From Clostridia bacterium (lineage in GTDB: Bacteria > Bacillota > Clostridia > Christensenellales > Borkfalkiaceae), in assembly GCA_017545865.1 (NCBI GenBank), contig JAFWXO010000009.1, forward strand, positions 62,001-126,000: a stretch of DNA of 64,000 nt, read 5' to 3'. The notes beneath the pieces were generated by a model. The model ran no database searches, was not told the origin of the DNA, and saw only the letters and a program-made list of their open reading frames with translations. Shown piece after piece: positions 9,305 through 16,443 of the stretch. Numbering within the stretch: position 1 is the first letter of the stretch; the number at the start of each line of letters is the position of its first letter. A program made the translations under genes and the position numbers.

Positions 9305-10480
9305 TTACGCTTCGTTAATGCCGAAAATTGCCGTTTGAGCCCAAGGTCTTGAACATAAAAGTTCAGCGTATTTAACTAAGGTCGCTCTATAAACGGGCTT
9401 GTTTTCAAGTTGTTTTAAAATTCTACCGTCTTCACCTTCAATCCACTCCCAATCGCAAAGTTGGTGAATAGCGAAATCATCGGTATTTAAAAGGTACATA
9501 GTGCCAGGAGGACAGAATCTATCCGAAACAACTGGAATACCGTTGAAAGACATAGTTTTGTAACCACCTGCTAAGTCCATAGTTTCAACGTTTCTCTTAT
9601 AGGTTGACAAGTGATTCATAAGCGCTCTCTTTACGCCCGATGAACATAAGATAAAGTTAATCTTGCCACCGCAAGCGTCTTCAACCTTATCGATTTGCGC
9701 TTGAATCATATTTTCAGTAATATTGCCCGCTTCGTTTAAAACTTGTGGGAATAAGTGCTCGTAAGTGCTTTTAGAAAGACCGTAAACCGTATCGATATTT
9801 CTATTAAAGATTGCGCCAAGACCGGTAAGTTCGTTACCCTTAGCGTTAGCGTAAACAACCTTAACGCCTTCAATAATTTGAGTGGTATCAAAAGTTGAGT
9901 TAACGTAAACGGCGTTGTTGTTTCTATCAACCTTAACGATTCTAAACACTTTACCGCTTAATAAAAGTTCATCGTCAAAAGATGTAAACTGAATAACCAT
10001 ACCTTCGATGAAGTTGTAAATATTATCAACGGTGAACATATTCCCGCTTGCATGGTTTACGCTACCAAGATAGCCCGTGCCGTCGCCAAAAAGCATACGG
10101 CTAAAATTAACGTTTGCAGATTTCATCAAAGAGTTTAATTCTTGATTTAATAAATTTGTAAACGCACCCGATTTATTTTCGCTCGCTCTAATTGCTTTAT
10201 CGGTAATTTCAATAGTGCCGTAAAGGTTTTTTAAAGTGATAACGAATTCTTTAAATAAACTATTATATGCGGTGGGAAGTTCGCCGTCTTCCGTGCCTGC
10301 GCCAACGCCACCACTAATACCAAAATTTACAAGTTGTTTAATTTCTTTACCCCAAACGTTGTCTGAAGTCTTTTTAATTTTTGCCAAGAACGGGTTAACG
10401 CCAAAATCAAGATATTCGGAAACAACGTCCAAATACGCGGTTTTAAGCGCAACGTCGGCAGTTTTCATAGTAACCGTCAT
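9305..10480 (-). CDS. Major capsid protein
   Basis: A roughly 391-residue HK97-fold type coat protein. Typical features are the N-terminal arm (LDVVSEYLDFGVNPFLAKIKK), the LYGTIEITDKAIRASENKSGAFTNLL segment (quoted in parts), the long spine helix NLLNQELNSLMKSANVNF, and near the C-terminus the P-domain-like NGIPVVSDRFCPPGTMYLLN. It assembles the procapsid together with the scaffold encoded just upstream. Start choice: the ATG at 10480 lies 11 bases after AAGGAG. A TTG at 10486, overlapping the scaffold stop as TTGA, is the other option. The gene ends at a strong hairpin. Confidence 0.85.
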   Translation of the reverse strand: MTVTMKTADVALKTAYLDVVSEYLDFGVNPFLAKIKKTSDNVWGKEIKQLVNFGISGGVGAGTEDGELPTAYNSLFKEFVITLKNLYGTIEITDKAIRASENKSGAFTNLLNQELNSLMKSANVNFSRMLFGDGTGYLGSVNHASGNMFTVDNIYNFIEGMVIQFTSFDDELLLSGKVFRIVKVDRNNNAVYVNSTFDTTQIIEGVKVVYANAKGNELTGLGAIFNRNIDTVYGLSKSTYEHLFPQVLNEAGNITENMIQAQIDKVEDACGGKINFILCSSGVKRALMNHLSTYKRNVETMDLAGGYKTMSFNGIPVVSDRFCPPGTMYLLNTDDFAIHQLCDWEWIEGEDGRILKQLENKPVYRATLVKYAELLCSRPWAQTAIFGINEA

Positions 10481-10482
10481 AA

Positions 10483-11139
10483 TCAATGTATCTCCTTAGA
10501 ATTTTCAAAAATTTTTAATGCAAGGTTGTTTGCTTCTTGCATCGTTTTAGGTTTTGACGGCGGTGCGTAAATACCATCGCCGTTTCCTAAGTACTGCCCG
10601 ACTTTTGGTTTTGAAACGCTAACGTCACCGAGATATTCGCGAATTATCCCGTCTTTCAACGCTTTTGAATTTTTTGCAGTTTCCAAAATATACTCGTTAG
10701 AAAGATAATATTCCTTTTGAGAATTTAACTTGTCTTTGAGATATTTGACGTAGGCTCGTTCCAAAAAGCCTTCGGCTTCATCGCCACTACTCACGGCTGT
10801 ATCGTAGAGCGACGGTAAAATTTCTTTTGCTTCGGGGTATTTCTCCACGAAAGCAAGTTTCCCCTTTGATTGACTTAAACTATCCGAATCCTTGTTTGGT
10901 TGTTCGGTCTTTTTAAGGCTCTCGTTCTCCCTAACCAAATCTTTGAGTTTCTGACTGCGTCTGGTAAATTCAGATTCCAAAGAATTGTAAGCGTTAAGCA
11001 AATCTTGAACGCTTGAAAACTTGCCGAGCGCCAAACTGTCCTTATCGCCAAAACTCCCTTCCGCCACTGCGGTGTGCGACGTATCAGCCCCGTTAGTAAT
11101 CTTTTCTTCTTGCTTAATTTCTCCCGCTTTGTTTTCCAT
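10483..11139 (-). CDS. Capsid scaffolding protein
   Basis: A 218-residue, highly charged protein with an acidic, disordered N-terminus (GEIKQEEKITNGADTSH), a central coiled coil (SSVQDLLNAYNSLESEFTRR, SQKLKDLVRENESLKK) and a basic helical C-terminus (NNLALKIFENSKEIH). This layout, size and the place between portal and coat are typical of scaffolding proteins that template procapsid assembly and then leave. It overlaps the coat gene start by a few bases and sits eight bases after the portal stop, so the three are translationally close. Confidence 0.75.
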   Translation of the reverse strand: MENKAGEIKQEEKITNGADTSHTAVAEGSFGDKDSLALGKFSSVQDLLNAYNSLESEFTRRSQKLKDLVRENESLKKTEQPNKDSDSLSQSKGKLAFVEKYPEAKEILPSLYDTAVSSGDEAEGFLERAYVKYLKDKLNSQKEYYLSNEYILETAKNSKALKDGIIREYLGDVSVSKPKVGQYLGNGDGIYAPPSKPKTMQEANNLALKIFENSKEIH

Positions 11140-11147
11140 ATTTCTCC

Positions 11148-13007
11148 TTATACGCCACCTTTGCTGATAGCGTTTTTATGTAAATTTAAATGATTTTTTA
11201 TCGCCGTTTTATACTCGCTTTCGCCAAGTTTTTCATTTTCAAGCGACAATAGTTTTCTCAAATGTTCTTCAACGTGAACTGAGTGATCGTCAAACTCGTC
11301 TATCGGTAAATCGCCCTTTTCAAGTTCAATGTTTTCCTTTTCGGCTTTTGCGGTGTGCAAGCTCGACACGTCTTTAACGTTTGCAAGCGAGCCGTAGCCT
11401 AAAATTTCTAAAATCTTAACTTTAGTTCTTGAAGAAAGCGCGCCCGTTTCATCGCCGAGAAGCCCGCTCGTTAACATTTCAAGCACCGCAGTTTTCTTTT
11501 GAGCAGGCGTTTGAGTGAGTTCGTTTTCGGTATCGAAAACAACGTCGTCAGAAGAGAGGTCGCTTGCGGAAAAATAAAAAAGTTTTACCTTTTTGTTTTC
11601 CCCAACCGAGCGCATTATTCTTTCACTCACGGCAAACTGCTTAAATAACCTTAAAATTTGCTTGCCGATTTCTTTTACGGCGTTTCTTACAGACTCGGCG
11701 GTAACCGACAATCTCGTTTCGTCTTGCTCGATTAAAAGTTCAAGCGCAACACCGCTCATCGTTGATTTTGAAATTGACGAACTTCTTGAAATTTCGCTCG
11801 TTCCAGAAAGTGTTACAAACTCGTTTACGAGCCTATCTTCTTCGTAAGTAAAATCGAGCGGAACTGAGCCGGAATTCATCATTTGCGGTGGGCGTGAACC
11901 TTGGCGGTAAACTATAACCTTGCCGGGCGACAAGCCTTCGTCAACCAGTTCTTCAGTATCAACAGACCCGTCTTCAACGTTAATAACGCCCATTGAAACC
12001 CTGTTTAAAAACTCGTATTTTCTATTCTTAACTGCGTTATACGCCCTTTGAAGCGGAATTAACCTTTCAACTAAACTAACGCCGAAAAACGAGCCGACTT
12101 GCGCCGTTGAAACTTGGCGGATAAAGGGAAAATCTCTCTTTCCGCTCACCCCGTTTTCGTAAGGAAGTTCGCCGATTTCTAACAACTTATCGCCTGCAAC
12201 GGCAATATATCTACCGAGCGGAAATTCTAAGGTTGGGCGCTCGTATCTCTCTATCAAAACAACGTGATTTTTAAGTGTTGAAGAAGTCTTTTTCGCCTTA
12301 TAGCCCCCGTTTTTAGTAACTTTATCGCTACCTAAGGTAAAAGCATCTATCTCTTCGCCTTGAACTGTAACACCGTATCTTTCATAAATCTCCTCGGCGG
12401 AAACAGCCCTTGCGTGAATTAAACTTTTAACTGAAGATAAGTCGCCGTAAAAGATAGAATCGGGGAATATTTCAAACGGGCTTACAACGGAAACGACAAC
12501 GTCGCCCTCGTAAACCTTTTCCCCGTCTTTTTCGCCTAAAACCTTGCCCGCTTTTTCGTTCCACATAACTTTATAAAAAACCGTGCCTAAAACTTCAGAC
12601 CACTCCGTTGCCGACTGAACGATTTTTGATAAACCTATCCTTTCAGACGTTGCTTTTAACACGTCCGACGCAACTGCCGCCGTTTTCAAATCTCCGTCTT
12701 CCCCGCTTGACGCTCTTACGCTCATAATAGGTCTTACCCTTGAAAGTTTTGCAAGGCGTGTATCAATGATAGGCGAAATGTGGTTAAAAACGCTTCTCGA
12801 TTGCCAAGCGTAATACTTTTCTTCGGTTGCAACTTCCCCACTTGGCAAAACTTCGCAGTATTGATTGCCTGCAACGTAATTCATATTGAGTTTCCATTGC
12901 ATTTCAAAACTATTTCGCTCTTCACGGCGTTTTAAATAATCTTCGGTAACCGATTTTACTAAATCTTCTTTAAATTTTTCATTATCAATAGCAGTTTTAG
13001 TTTTCAC
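11148..13007 (-). CDS. Phage portal protein (P22-like size class)
   Basis: A 619-residue portal protein, forming the dodecameric ring at one capsid vertex through which DNA is pumped. Seen are the N-terminal RREERNSFEMQWKLNMNYV, the stem/wing segment VFNHISPIIDTRLAKLSRVR (split here), KVMWNEKAG, RYIAVAGDKLLEIGELPY and the clip-region motif RLIPLQRAYNAVKNRKYEFL. Length and the 'RPIM' style N-terminus resemble podovirus portals of the P22 class rather than the shorter HK97 class. The start is GTG at 13007 with AAGGAG upstream. It overlaps the preceding 64-residue gene. Confidence 0.85.
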   Translation of the reverse strand: MKTKTAIDNEKFKEDLVKSVTEDYLKRREERNSFEMQWKLNMNYVAGNQYCEVLPSGEVATEEKYYAWQSRSVFNHISPIIDTRLAKLSRVRPIMSVRASSGEDGDLKTAAVASDVLKATSERIGLSKIVQSATEWSEVLGTVFYKVMWNEKAGKVLGEKDGEKVYEGDVVVSVVSPFEIFPDSIFYGDLSSVKSLIHARAVSAEEIYERYGVTVQGEEIDAFTLGSDKVTKNGGYKAKKTSSTLKNHVVLIERYERPTLEFPLGRYIAVAGDKLLEIGELPYENGVSGKRDFPFIRQVSTAQVGSFFGVSLVERLIPLQRAYNAVKNRKYEFLNRVSMGVINVEDGSVDTEELVDEGLSPGKVIVYRQGSRPPQMMNSGSVPLDFTYEEDRLVNEFVTLSGTSEISRSSSISKSTMSGVALELLIEQDETRLSVTAESVRNAVKEIGKQILRLFKQFAVSERIMRSVGENKKVKLFYFSASDLSSDDVVFDTENELTQTPAQKKTAVLEMLTSGLLGDETGALSSRTKVKILEILGYGSLANVKDVSSLHTAKAEKENIELEKGDLPIDEFDDHSVHVEEHLRKLLSLENEKLGESEYKTAIKNHLNLHKNAISKGGV

Positions 13008-13191
13008 TTTTATTCTCCTTTTTTCTCACTTTCGTTGTGAGTAGGTTTTTAATTTTTACGGCGCAATCTTTGCAAAGTTTAAGCCCGTAATAATCACTTT
13101 CTTCTTCCGTTTTTTTAATAACGAAATTTGCAACGTTGCCACAACCGTTAACGTCACACATAATTTGAACGTCGATTTCTTTAATTATCAT
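12997..13191 (-). CDS. Small zinc-ribbon-like protein of the phage module
   Basis: A 64-residue protein with two cysteine pairs, CDVNGC near residue 12 and CKDC near residue 40, as in a small zinc ribbon, and a lysine-rich tail. The function is unknown. It has its own AAGGAG ribosome site and overlaps both neighbours, so it is a real part of the operon. Its place between terminase and portal could suggest a packaging accessory role, by inference only. Confidence 0.65.
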   Translation of the reverse strand: MIIKEIDVQIMCDVNGCGNVANFVIKKTEEESDYYGLKLCKDCAVKIKNLLTTKVRKKENKSEN

Positions 13192-13468
13192 AATTCTCCT
13201 TTATAAGCATTTTAATTAGCCTTTGTTTTTCCGCTTCGAGTTGTTCATCCGAAAGCGCTTTTATATCTTCACTCTCACCGTCAAGTTCGATTAAGAGTTT
13301 AACGGCGGTAACGTCAGGCGGAACGTTCTTTTTAACCACCTTTTTCTTAACGAGTTTAACACCGCCTTCCCCGTCGCCAAGGTATTCTTCGGTAACTTCT
13401 TCCACGTCATACCCGAGCGCCCTTAGCTTTAACGCTTTTTTTAGTTTATTTTGCTTTTTACTATCCAT
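13181..13468 (-). CDS. Small hypothetical protein next to the terminase
   Basis: A 95-residue protein with a basic N-terminus (KKQNKLKKALKLRALGYDV), a middle stretch rich in lysine and valine (VKLVKKKVVKKNVPPDVTA) and a helical acidic C-terminus. I have no family name for it. It lies directly after the large terminase, overlapping it by eight bases. A small-terminase or terminase-accessory role would fit its position and charge, but no helix-turn-helix is clear. Confidence 0.6.
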   Translation of the reverse strand: MDSKKQNKLKKALKLRALGYDVEEVTEEYLGDGEGGVKLVKKKVVKKNVPPDVTAVKLLIELDGESEDIKALSDEQLEAEKQRLIKMLIKENYDN

Positions 13469-14882
13469 ACTTTTTTCTTGATAACCGCCTTATTAGTTGT
13501 TCTTTCTTTTTTAAAACGTCAGTTTTTTTAGGGGCTATTTGAGTAAGTTTTGGTTTAGTCATAACGTAATATCTAAGCTCGTCCAAGGCGTGATCGTCCT
13601 TTTTAACGGGCAAATCGCCGTCACCCCAACGGTAACTTTTAAGTTCACGAATAAGGTTAACGCAATTTTTAAATATAAAAAGCCTATCGTTTTTAAAATA
13701 AGATTTAACCCTGTTTATCCCCGTGAACAAATCTTTATCAACGTTTGAGTTTACGTTAATTCCGTTGTCGTAAAAGAGTTCCGATACGCTCTTAATTCCC
13801 GCAAGCGTTTTTTGATTAGCGGCAGAGTCTATTAAAGATTTTAGTTTTCCGTCAGAGCCCTTTCGCCAACCGATTCTGTCGGCTATATCTTTTATTTTTT
13901 TAGCATGCTCTTCAACGGATAAACCGCTTTCATAGTGTTCGGCTAAAACGTAAATATTCCCGTCGTAATCAACGGCGTAAAAATGGCACGACAGCGGATT
14001 TTTAAGCCCGGGGTCAATTGACAAACAGTCTTGCCACTCAAACGGAACGGTAAACGGCTCTATAACGTGGCGGTTAATATCAAATTCGGTGTAAACGGGC
14101 CCCGTGTCGCTTTGAAACAAACCGTATCGCCGAGAGTTAAGTTCGCTTTCGCTCATACTATCGGTTAAAAGTTTTATCTCGCTTTTGCTAAGATAGGGAT
14201 TATCCGCCCACTCAATAAACTCATACCACACTTCGCTTTGGTTAAACTTGTTAAGATAAATTTCTTCGTAGATAAAGGTTAACCCTTTAAGCGGAGTCAT
14301 CGTGCCGAAAATATCCCCCTTTTTATCGAGAACACGCATACGGCACTCGTCGTAAACGTCTTTAGGCGGTTCTTCATCAAACCACACGAAATCAAGTGAC
14401 GTTCCTTGAAATTTTTCTCTGCCTTGATCACAACTTTTAAAACCTATAACGCTAATTCCGCCGAAAACGTTTCTAACCTTAATTTGATCGATAACACCTG
14501 AACTTGGGTTGTCTTTCTTGCCAGACAGCATTGAAATTTCTTCAATCCAGTCGGGGTTTAGGTATTTTAAAATCTTTTCTTGAGCAACGTCACGCTGGAC
14601 TTGTTGCGAAAGTGAAACAACCCAGCCAAACACCCTATCTCTATTTTTTCTATACGGATGAATACCGCGCGCAAAATACACCGTTTCCACCGCGCCACAC
14701 TCCGTTTTCCCGCTTCGATTACCGCCAAACACCCAACGATTTCGCTTTTTGCACTTGTGAAAGGCAACTTGTTTTTTGTGAATTTTACCGCCCGAATTAT
14801 AGCGAAAGATTAAGTTATTATCATATCTTCTCTTTTGCTCGCGTTCAATTTTTATAATATCGCTTATGATTTTTTCTTCCAT
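13461..14882 (-). CDS. terL: Phage terminase large subunit
   Basis: The DNA-packaging motor with ATPase and nuclease halves. The Walker A site is GGNRSGKT (about residues 53-60), Walker B is LDFVWFDEEP, and the coupling motif TMTPLKG follows. The nuclease half keeps its three acidic clusters: SIDPG, LIDSAANQ and DDHALDELRYY. Nothing looks inactivated. About 473 residues, normal for the family. I start at the ATG at 14882, since homologues begin close to this point. A TTG at 14900 would add six residues. It precedes the small ORFs and portal. Confidence 0.93.
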   Translation of the reverse strand: MEEKIISDIIKIEREQKRRYDNNLIFRYNSGGKIHKKQVAFHKCKKRNRWVFGGNRSGKTECGAVETVYFARGIHPYRKNRDRVFGWVVSLSQQVQRDVAQEKILKYLNPDWIEEISMLSGKKDNPSSGVIDQIKVRNVFGGISVIGFKSCDQGREKFQGTSLDFVWFDEEPPKDVYDECRMRVLDKKGDIFGTMTPLKGLTFIYEEIYLNKFNQSEVWYEFIEWADNPYLSKSEIKLLTDSMSESELNSRRYGLFQSDTGPVYTEFDINRHVIEPFTVPFEWQDCLSIDPGLKNPLSCHFYAVDYDGNIYVLAEHYESGLSVEEHAKKIKDIADRIGWRKGSDGKLKSLIDSAANQKTLAGIKSVSELFYDNGINVNSNVDKDLFTGINRVKSYFKNDRLFIFKNCVNLIRELKSYRWGDGDLPVKKDDHALDELRYYVMTKPKLTQIAPKKTDVLKKKEQLIRRLSRKKYG

Positions 14883-14940
14883 TTGACTATTTCCCACCAA
14901 ATACTACAAGTTTTTACCTTTTTCTACTTATCCGTAACGC

Positions 14941-14946
14941 TATAAT
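14941..14946 (+). promoter_or_regulatory. Consensus -10 box directly upstream of an ATG (leaderless start predicted)
   Basis: TATAAT is followed by six bases and then the ATG at 14953, so transcription should begin at or next to the start codon. The -35 region is weak (T-rich). No Shine-Dalgarno sequence is present. Confidence 0.55.
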
Positions 14947-14952
14947 TTCCTT

Positions 14953-15663
14953 ATGATTAAAAAAACTTTTATTTTAATAACGGCAATTATTTTAACGCCT
15001 GTTTTAACTCTTTCAAAATTTCAAGTTAACGCCCAAAGTGAAAACTACTTAAAGGTAAAGAGCAGCCTAACCTACATTTATAGCGACCAAAATTTTACCG
15101 AGCCTATCTTTGCAGTTCCCAAAGGCTTTTTCGTTAAAGTTGAACAAAAACTAAATTCCGCGATAAAAATAAGTTACGGGCTTGGCGAATATCCAACGAT
15201 TTACGGGTTTATGAAGGAAAGCGAACTGTCAAGCGTGAGCGCAATTCCCGAAAATCCCTTTGCCGTTATCAAAGTTTCCACCGATAAAAGCGACGTTTTG
15301 TTTAACGACATAAGCCTTAACCACCCCTATTTCAACGTCCCTAAAAACGAGATTTTATATTACTACGGCGAGATTGAGAAAGGCGAAAGCGTTTTGTGCT
15401 ACGTTTACTACAATAAAAAACTCGGCTATATAGATAAAAGTTCGCTAAACCCCTTTTCCTTGCCAAGCGAAGAAAATAACGAACCAACCTTTGGCGGAGA
15501 AACGCTTGAAGAAGAGTTTTCGCCAACCAGCCAAAACCCGCTTGGCGAAAAACTGCAAATTTTAATCATCGTTGGAATTTCAATAGTAACCATTTCAGTA
15601 GTTTACTTTTTATTCAAGCCTACCAAAAATAAAACTGACGAAGAAGACGGGGAATTTAACTAA
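14953..15663 (+). CDS. Exported SH3-like protein with C-terminal membrane anchor
   Basis: A 236-residue protein opposite to the phage genes around it. It has a signal peptide (residues 1-27, IILTPVLTLSKFQVNAQ), two SH3b-like repeats (about 33-95 and 96-160, with SLTYIYSDQNFTEPIF and NEILYYYGEIEKGESV), an acidic linker and a C-terminal membrane helix (KLQILIIVGISIVTISVVYF) followed by a charged cytoplasmic tail. Bacterial SH3 domains often bind peptidoglycan. Its layout is a small version of the 836-residue protein at 16444. The translation end overlaps the regulator-like gene on the other strand by eight bases. Confidence 0.75.
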   Translation: MIKKTFILITAIILTPVLTLSKFQVNAQSENYLKVKSSLTYIYSDQNFTEPIFAVPKGFFVKVEQKLNSAIKISYGLGEYPTIYGFMKESELSSVSAIPENPFAVIKVSTDKSDVLFNDISLNHPYFNVPKNEILYYYGEIEKGESVLCYVYYNKKLGYIDKSSLNPFSLPSEENNEPTFGGETLEEEFSPTSQNPLGEKLQILIIVGISIVTISVVYFLFKPTKNKTDEEDGEFN

Positions 15664-16126
15664 AATTTTCCCTAACGTGCTTTTTGCCTTCTTCGAGCAA
15701 CGTTCTTTGATAAATGCCAGAGATAAACGCAATTTTTAAATACTTGTTTTTAAACCACTCGCTATCGTAACCACTTTGAACTAACGCGTTTGAAAATCTT
15801 TCAAGCGCTTTTATTTGTTTTCTAAAATAATTCCTTGATTTAAGGTCAAAATTCTCATCTTTTGGCATAATTCCGAAATATTTGTACGAAATTAAAATTC
15901 TATCGTATTCAGGAATACTCGCAAGCGTTTCTTCAATGGTGATTTTAAGTTCCAAAAGGTCCTTTCGTATCTCGCCAAGCCTTAAAAGTTGTTCTGCAAA
16001 AGAAACGGTATCAACCCTTAAATAAAAGGAATTTCTCGCTCTTTTTCGTATCAAATTTTCGATTTGAGTAACGTAACCGCTAAGTAACGGATACGCAGTT
16101 AGTATAGTTTTGCCGTATTGTTGCAT
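15656..16126 (-). CDS. First gene of the phage module, late-regulator-like or small-terminase-like protein
   Basis: A 156-residue helical, basic protein. The middle segment (IEETLASIPEYDRILISYKYFGI) resembles the start of sigma-region-4-like phage regulators of the ArpU/RinA type, after which comes a lysine/arginine-rich helix (LKSRNYFRKQIKALERF). This similarity is weak. Alternatives are a small terminase or a DNA-binding accessory. ATG preceded by AAAGGAG. As the first gene behind the promoter region with the LexA box, a control role is plausible. Confidence 0.5.
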   Translation of the reverse strand: MQQYGKTILTAYPLLSGYVTQIENLIRKRARNSFYLRVDTVSFAEQLLRLGEIRKDLLELKITIEETLASIPEYDRILISYKYFGIMPKDENFDLKSRNYFRKQIKALERFSNALVQSGYDSEWFKNKYLKIAFISGIYQRTLLEEGKKHVRENFS

Positions 16127-16157
16127 ATAACGTCTCCTTTCTTGCTACTTCGATTTG

Positions 16158-16186
16158 ATTTTAAAGAGTATTTTGACAAAAATCAA
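16158..16186 (-). promoter_or_regulatory. Promoter of the phage-module operon
   Basis: On the minus strand TTGATT (16186-16181), 17 bases, TAAAAT (16163-16158), about 30 bases upstream of the ATG at 16126. Confidence 0.6.
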
Positions 16187-16200
16187 CAAATTATGACATA

Positions 16201-16231
16201 TTTGTACGATTTTATTTTTTATTTTGTACGA
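16201..16231. repeat. Two direct repeats TTTGTACGA spaced 22 bases, candidate operator
   Basis: Copies at 16201-16209 and 16223-16231 are exactly two helical turns apart, just upstream of the -35 box of the phage-module promoter. This spacing suits a dimeric activator or repressor. The binding protein is unknown. Confidence 0.5.
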
Positions 16232-16286
16232 ATTACGGTTATCTTCGTTTTTCAAAAGTCAAAACACCCTTCGTTTTTTATAAATG

Positions 16287-16300
16287 CGAACATTTGTTCG
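16287..16300. promoter_or_regulatory. LexA (SOS) box of the Gram-positive type
   Basis: CGAACATTTGTTCG fits the Bacillus/Clostridium LexA consensus CGAAC-N4-GTTCG exactly. It overlaps the -35 hexamer of a possible plus-strand promoter (TTGTTC 16294-16299, 18 bases, TACAAT 16318-16323) and lies next to TATAAA on the minus strand (16282-16277), so it could control either direction. Confidence 0.75.
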
Positions 16301-16387
16301 TATTTTCATTTGTATTTTACAATTTAAATAGTGACAATTCAAGACATTATGACCGCAATTTTTTTAAAAAATTTTACCGCTTAGATA

Positions 16388-16416
16388 TTGAAAAAATTTA
16401 TATTAAATGTTATACT
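16388..16416 (+). promoter_or_regulatory. Sigma-A promoter of the 836-residue exported protein gene
   Basis: TTGAAA (16388-16393), 17 bases, TATACT (16411-16416), 28 bases before the ATG. The ribosome site is weak (AAGGTG). Confidence 0.7.
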
Positions 16417-16443
16417 TAGTAATAGTAATTACAAGGTGTACTT

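Larger units (their letters stand above)
5284..16126 (-). mobile_element. Compact phage structural/packaging module (defective prophage or gene-transfer-agent-like)
   Basis: A single run of minus-strand genes in podovirus order: regulator-like protein, large terminase, two small ORFs, portal, scaffold, coat, adaptor-like, nozzle/propeller-like, fibre-like and coiled-coil proteins. Many neighbours overlap by a few bases. No integrase, excisionase, repressor, replication gene, holin, endolysin or recognisable tail fibre is present, and no att repeats were found at its ends. Base composition and codon choice look like those of the neighbouring host genes, which suggests long residence. One plus-strand gene (14953-15663) interrupts it. 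Confidence 0.8.

Noticed and set aside
15889-15899. Third TTTGTACGA copy
   Set aside because: Lies inside the coding sequence of the 156-residue gene, where the local codons explain it; not spaced with the other two.
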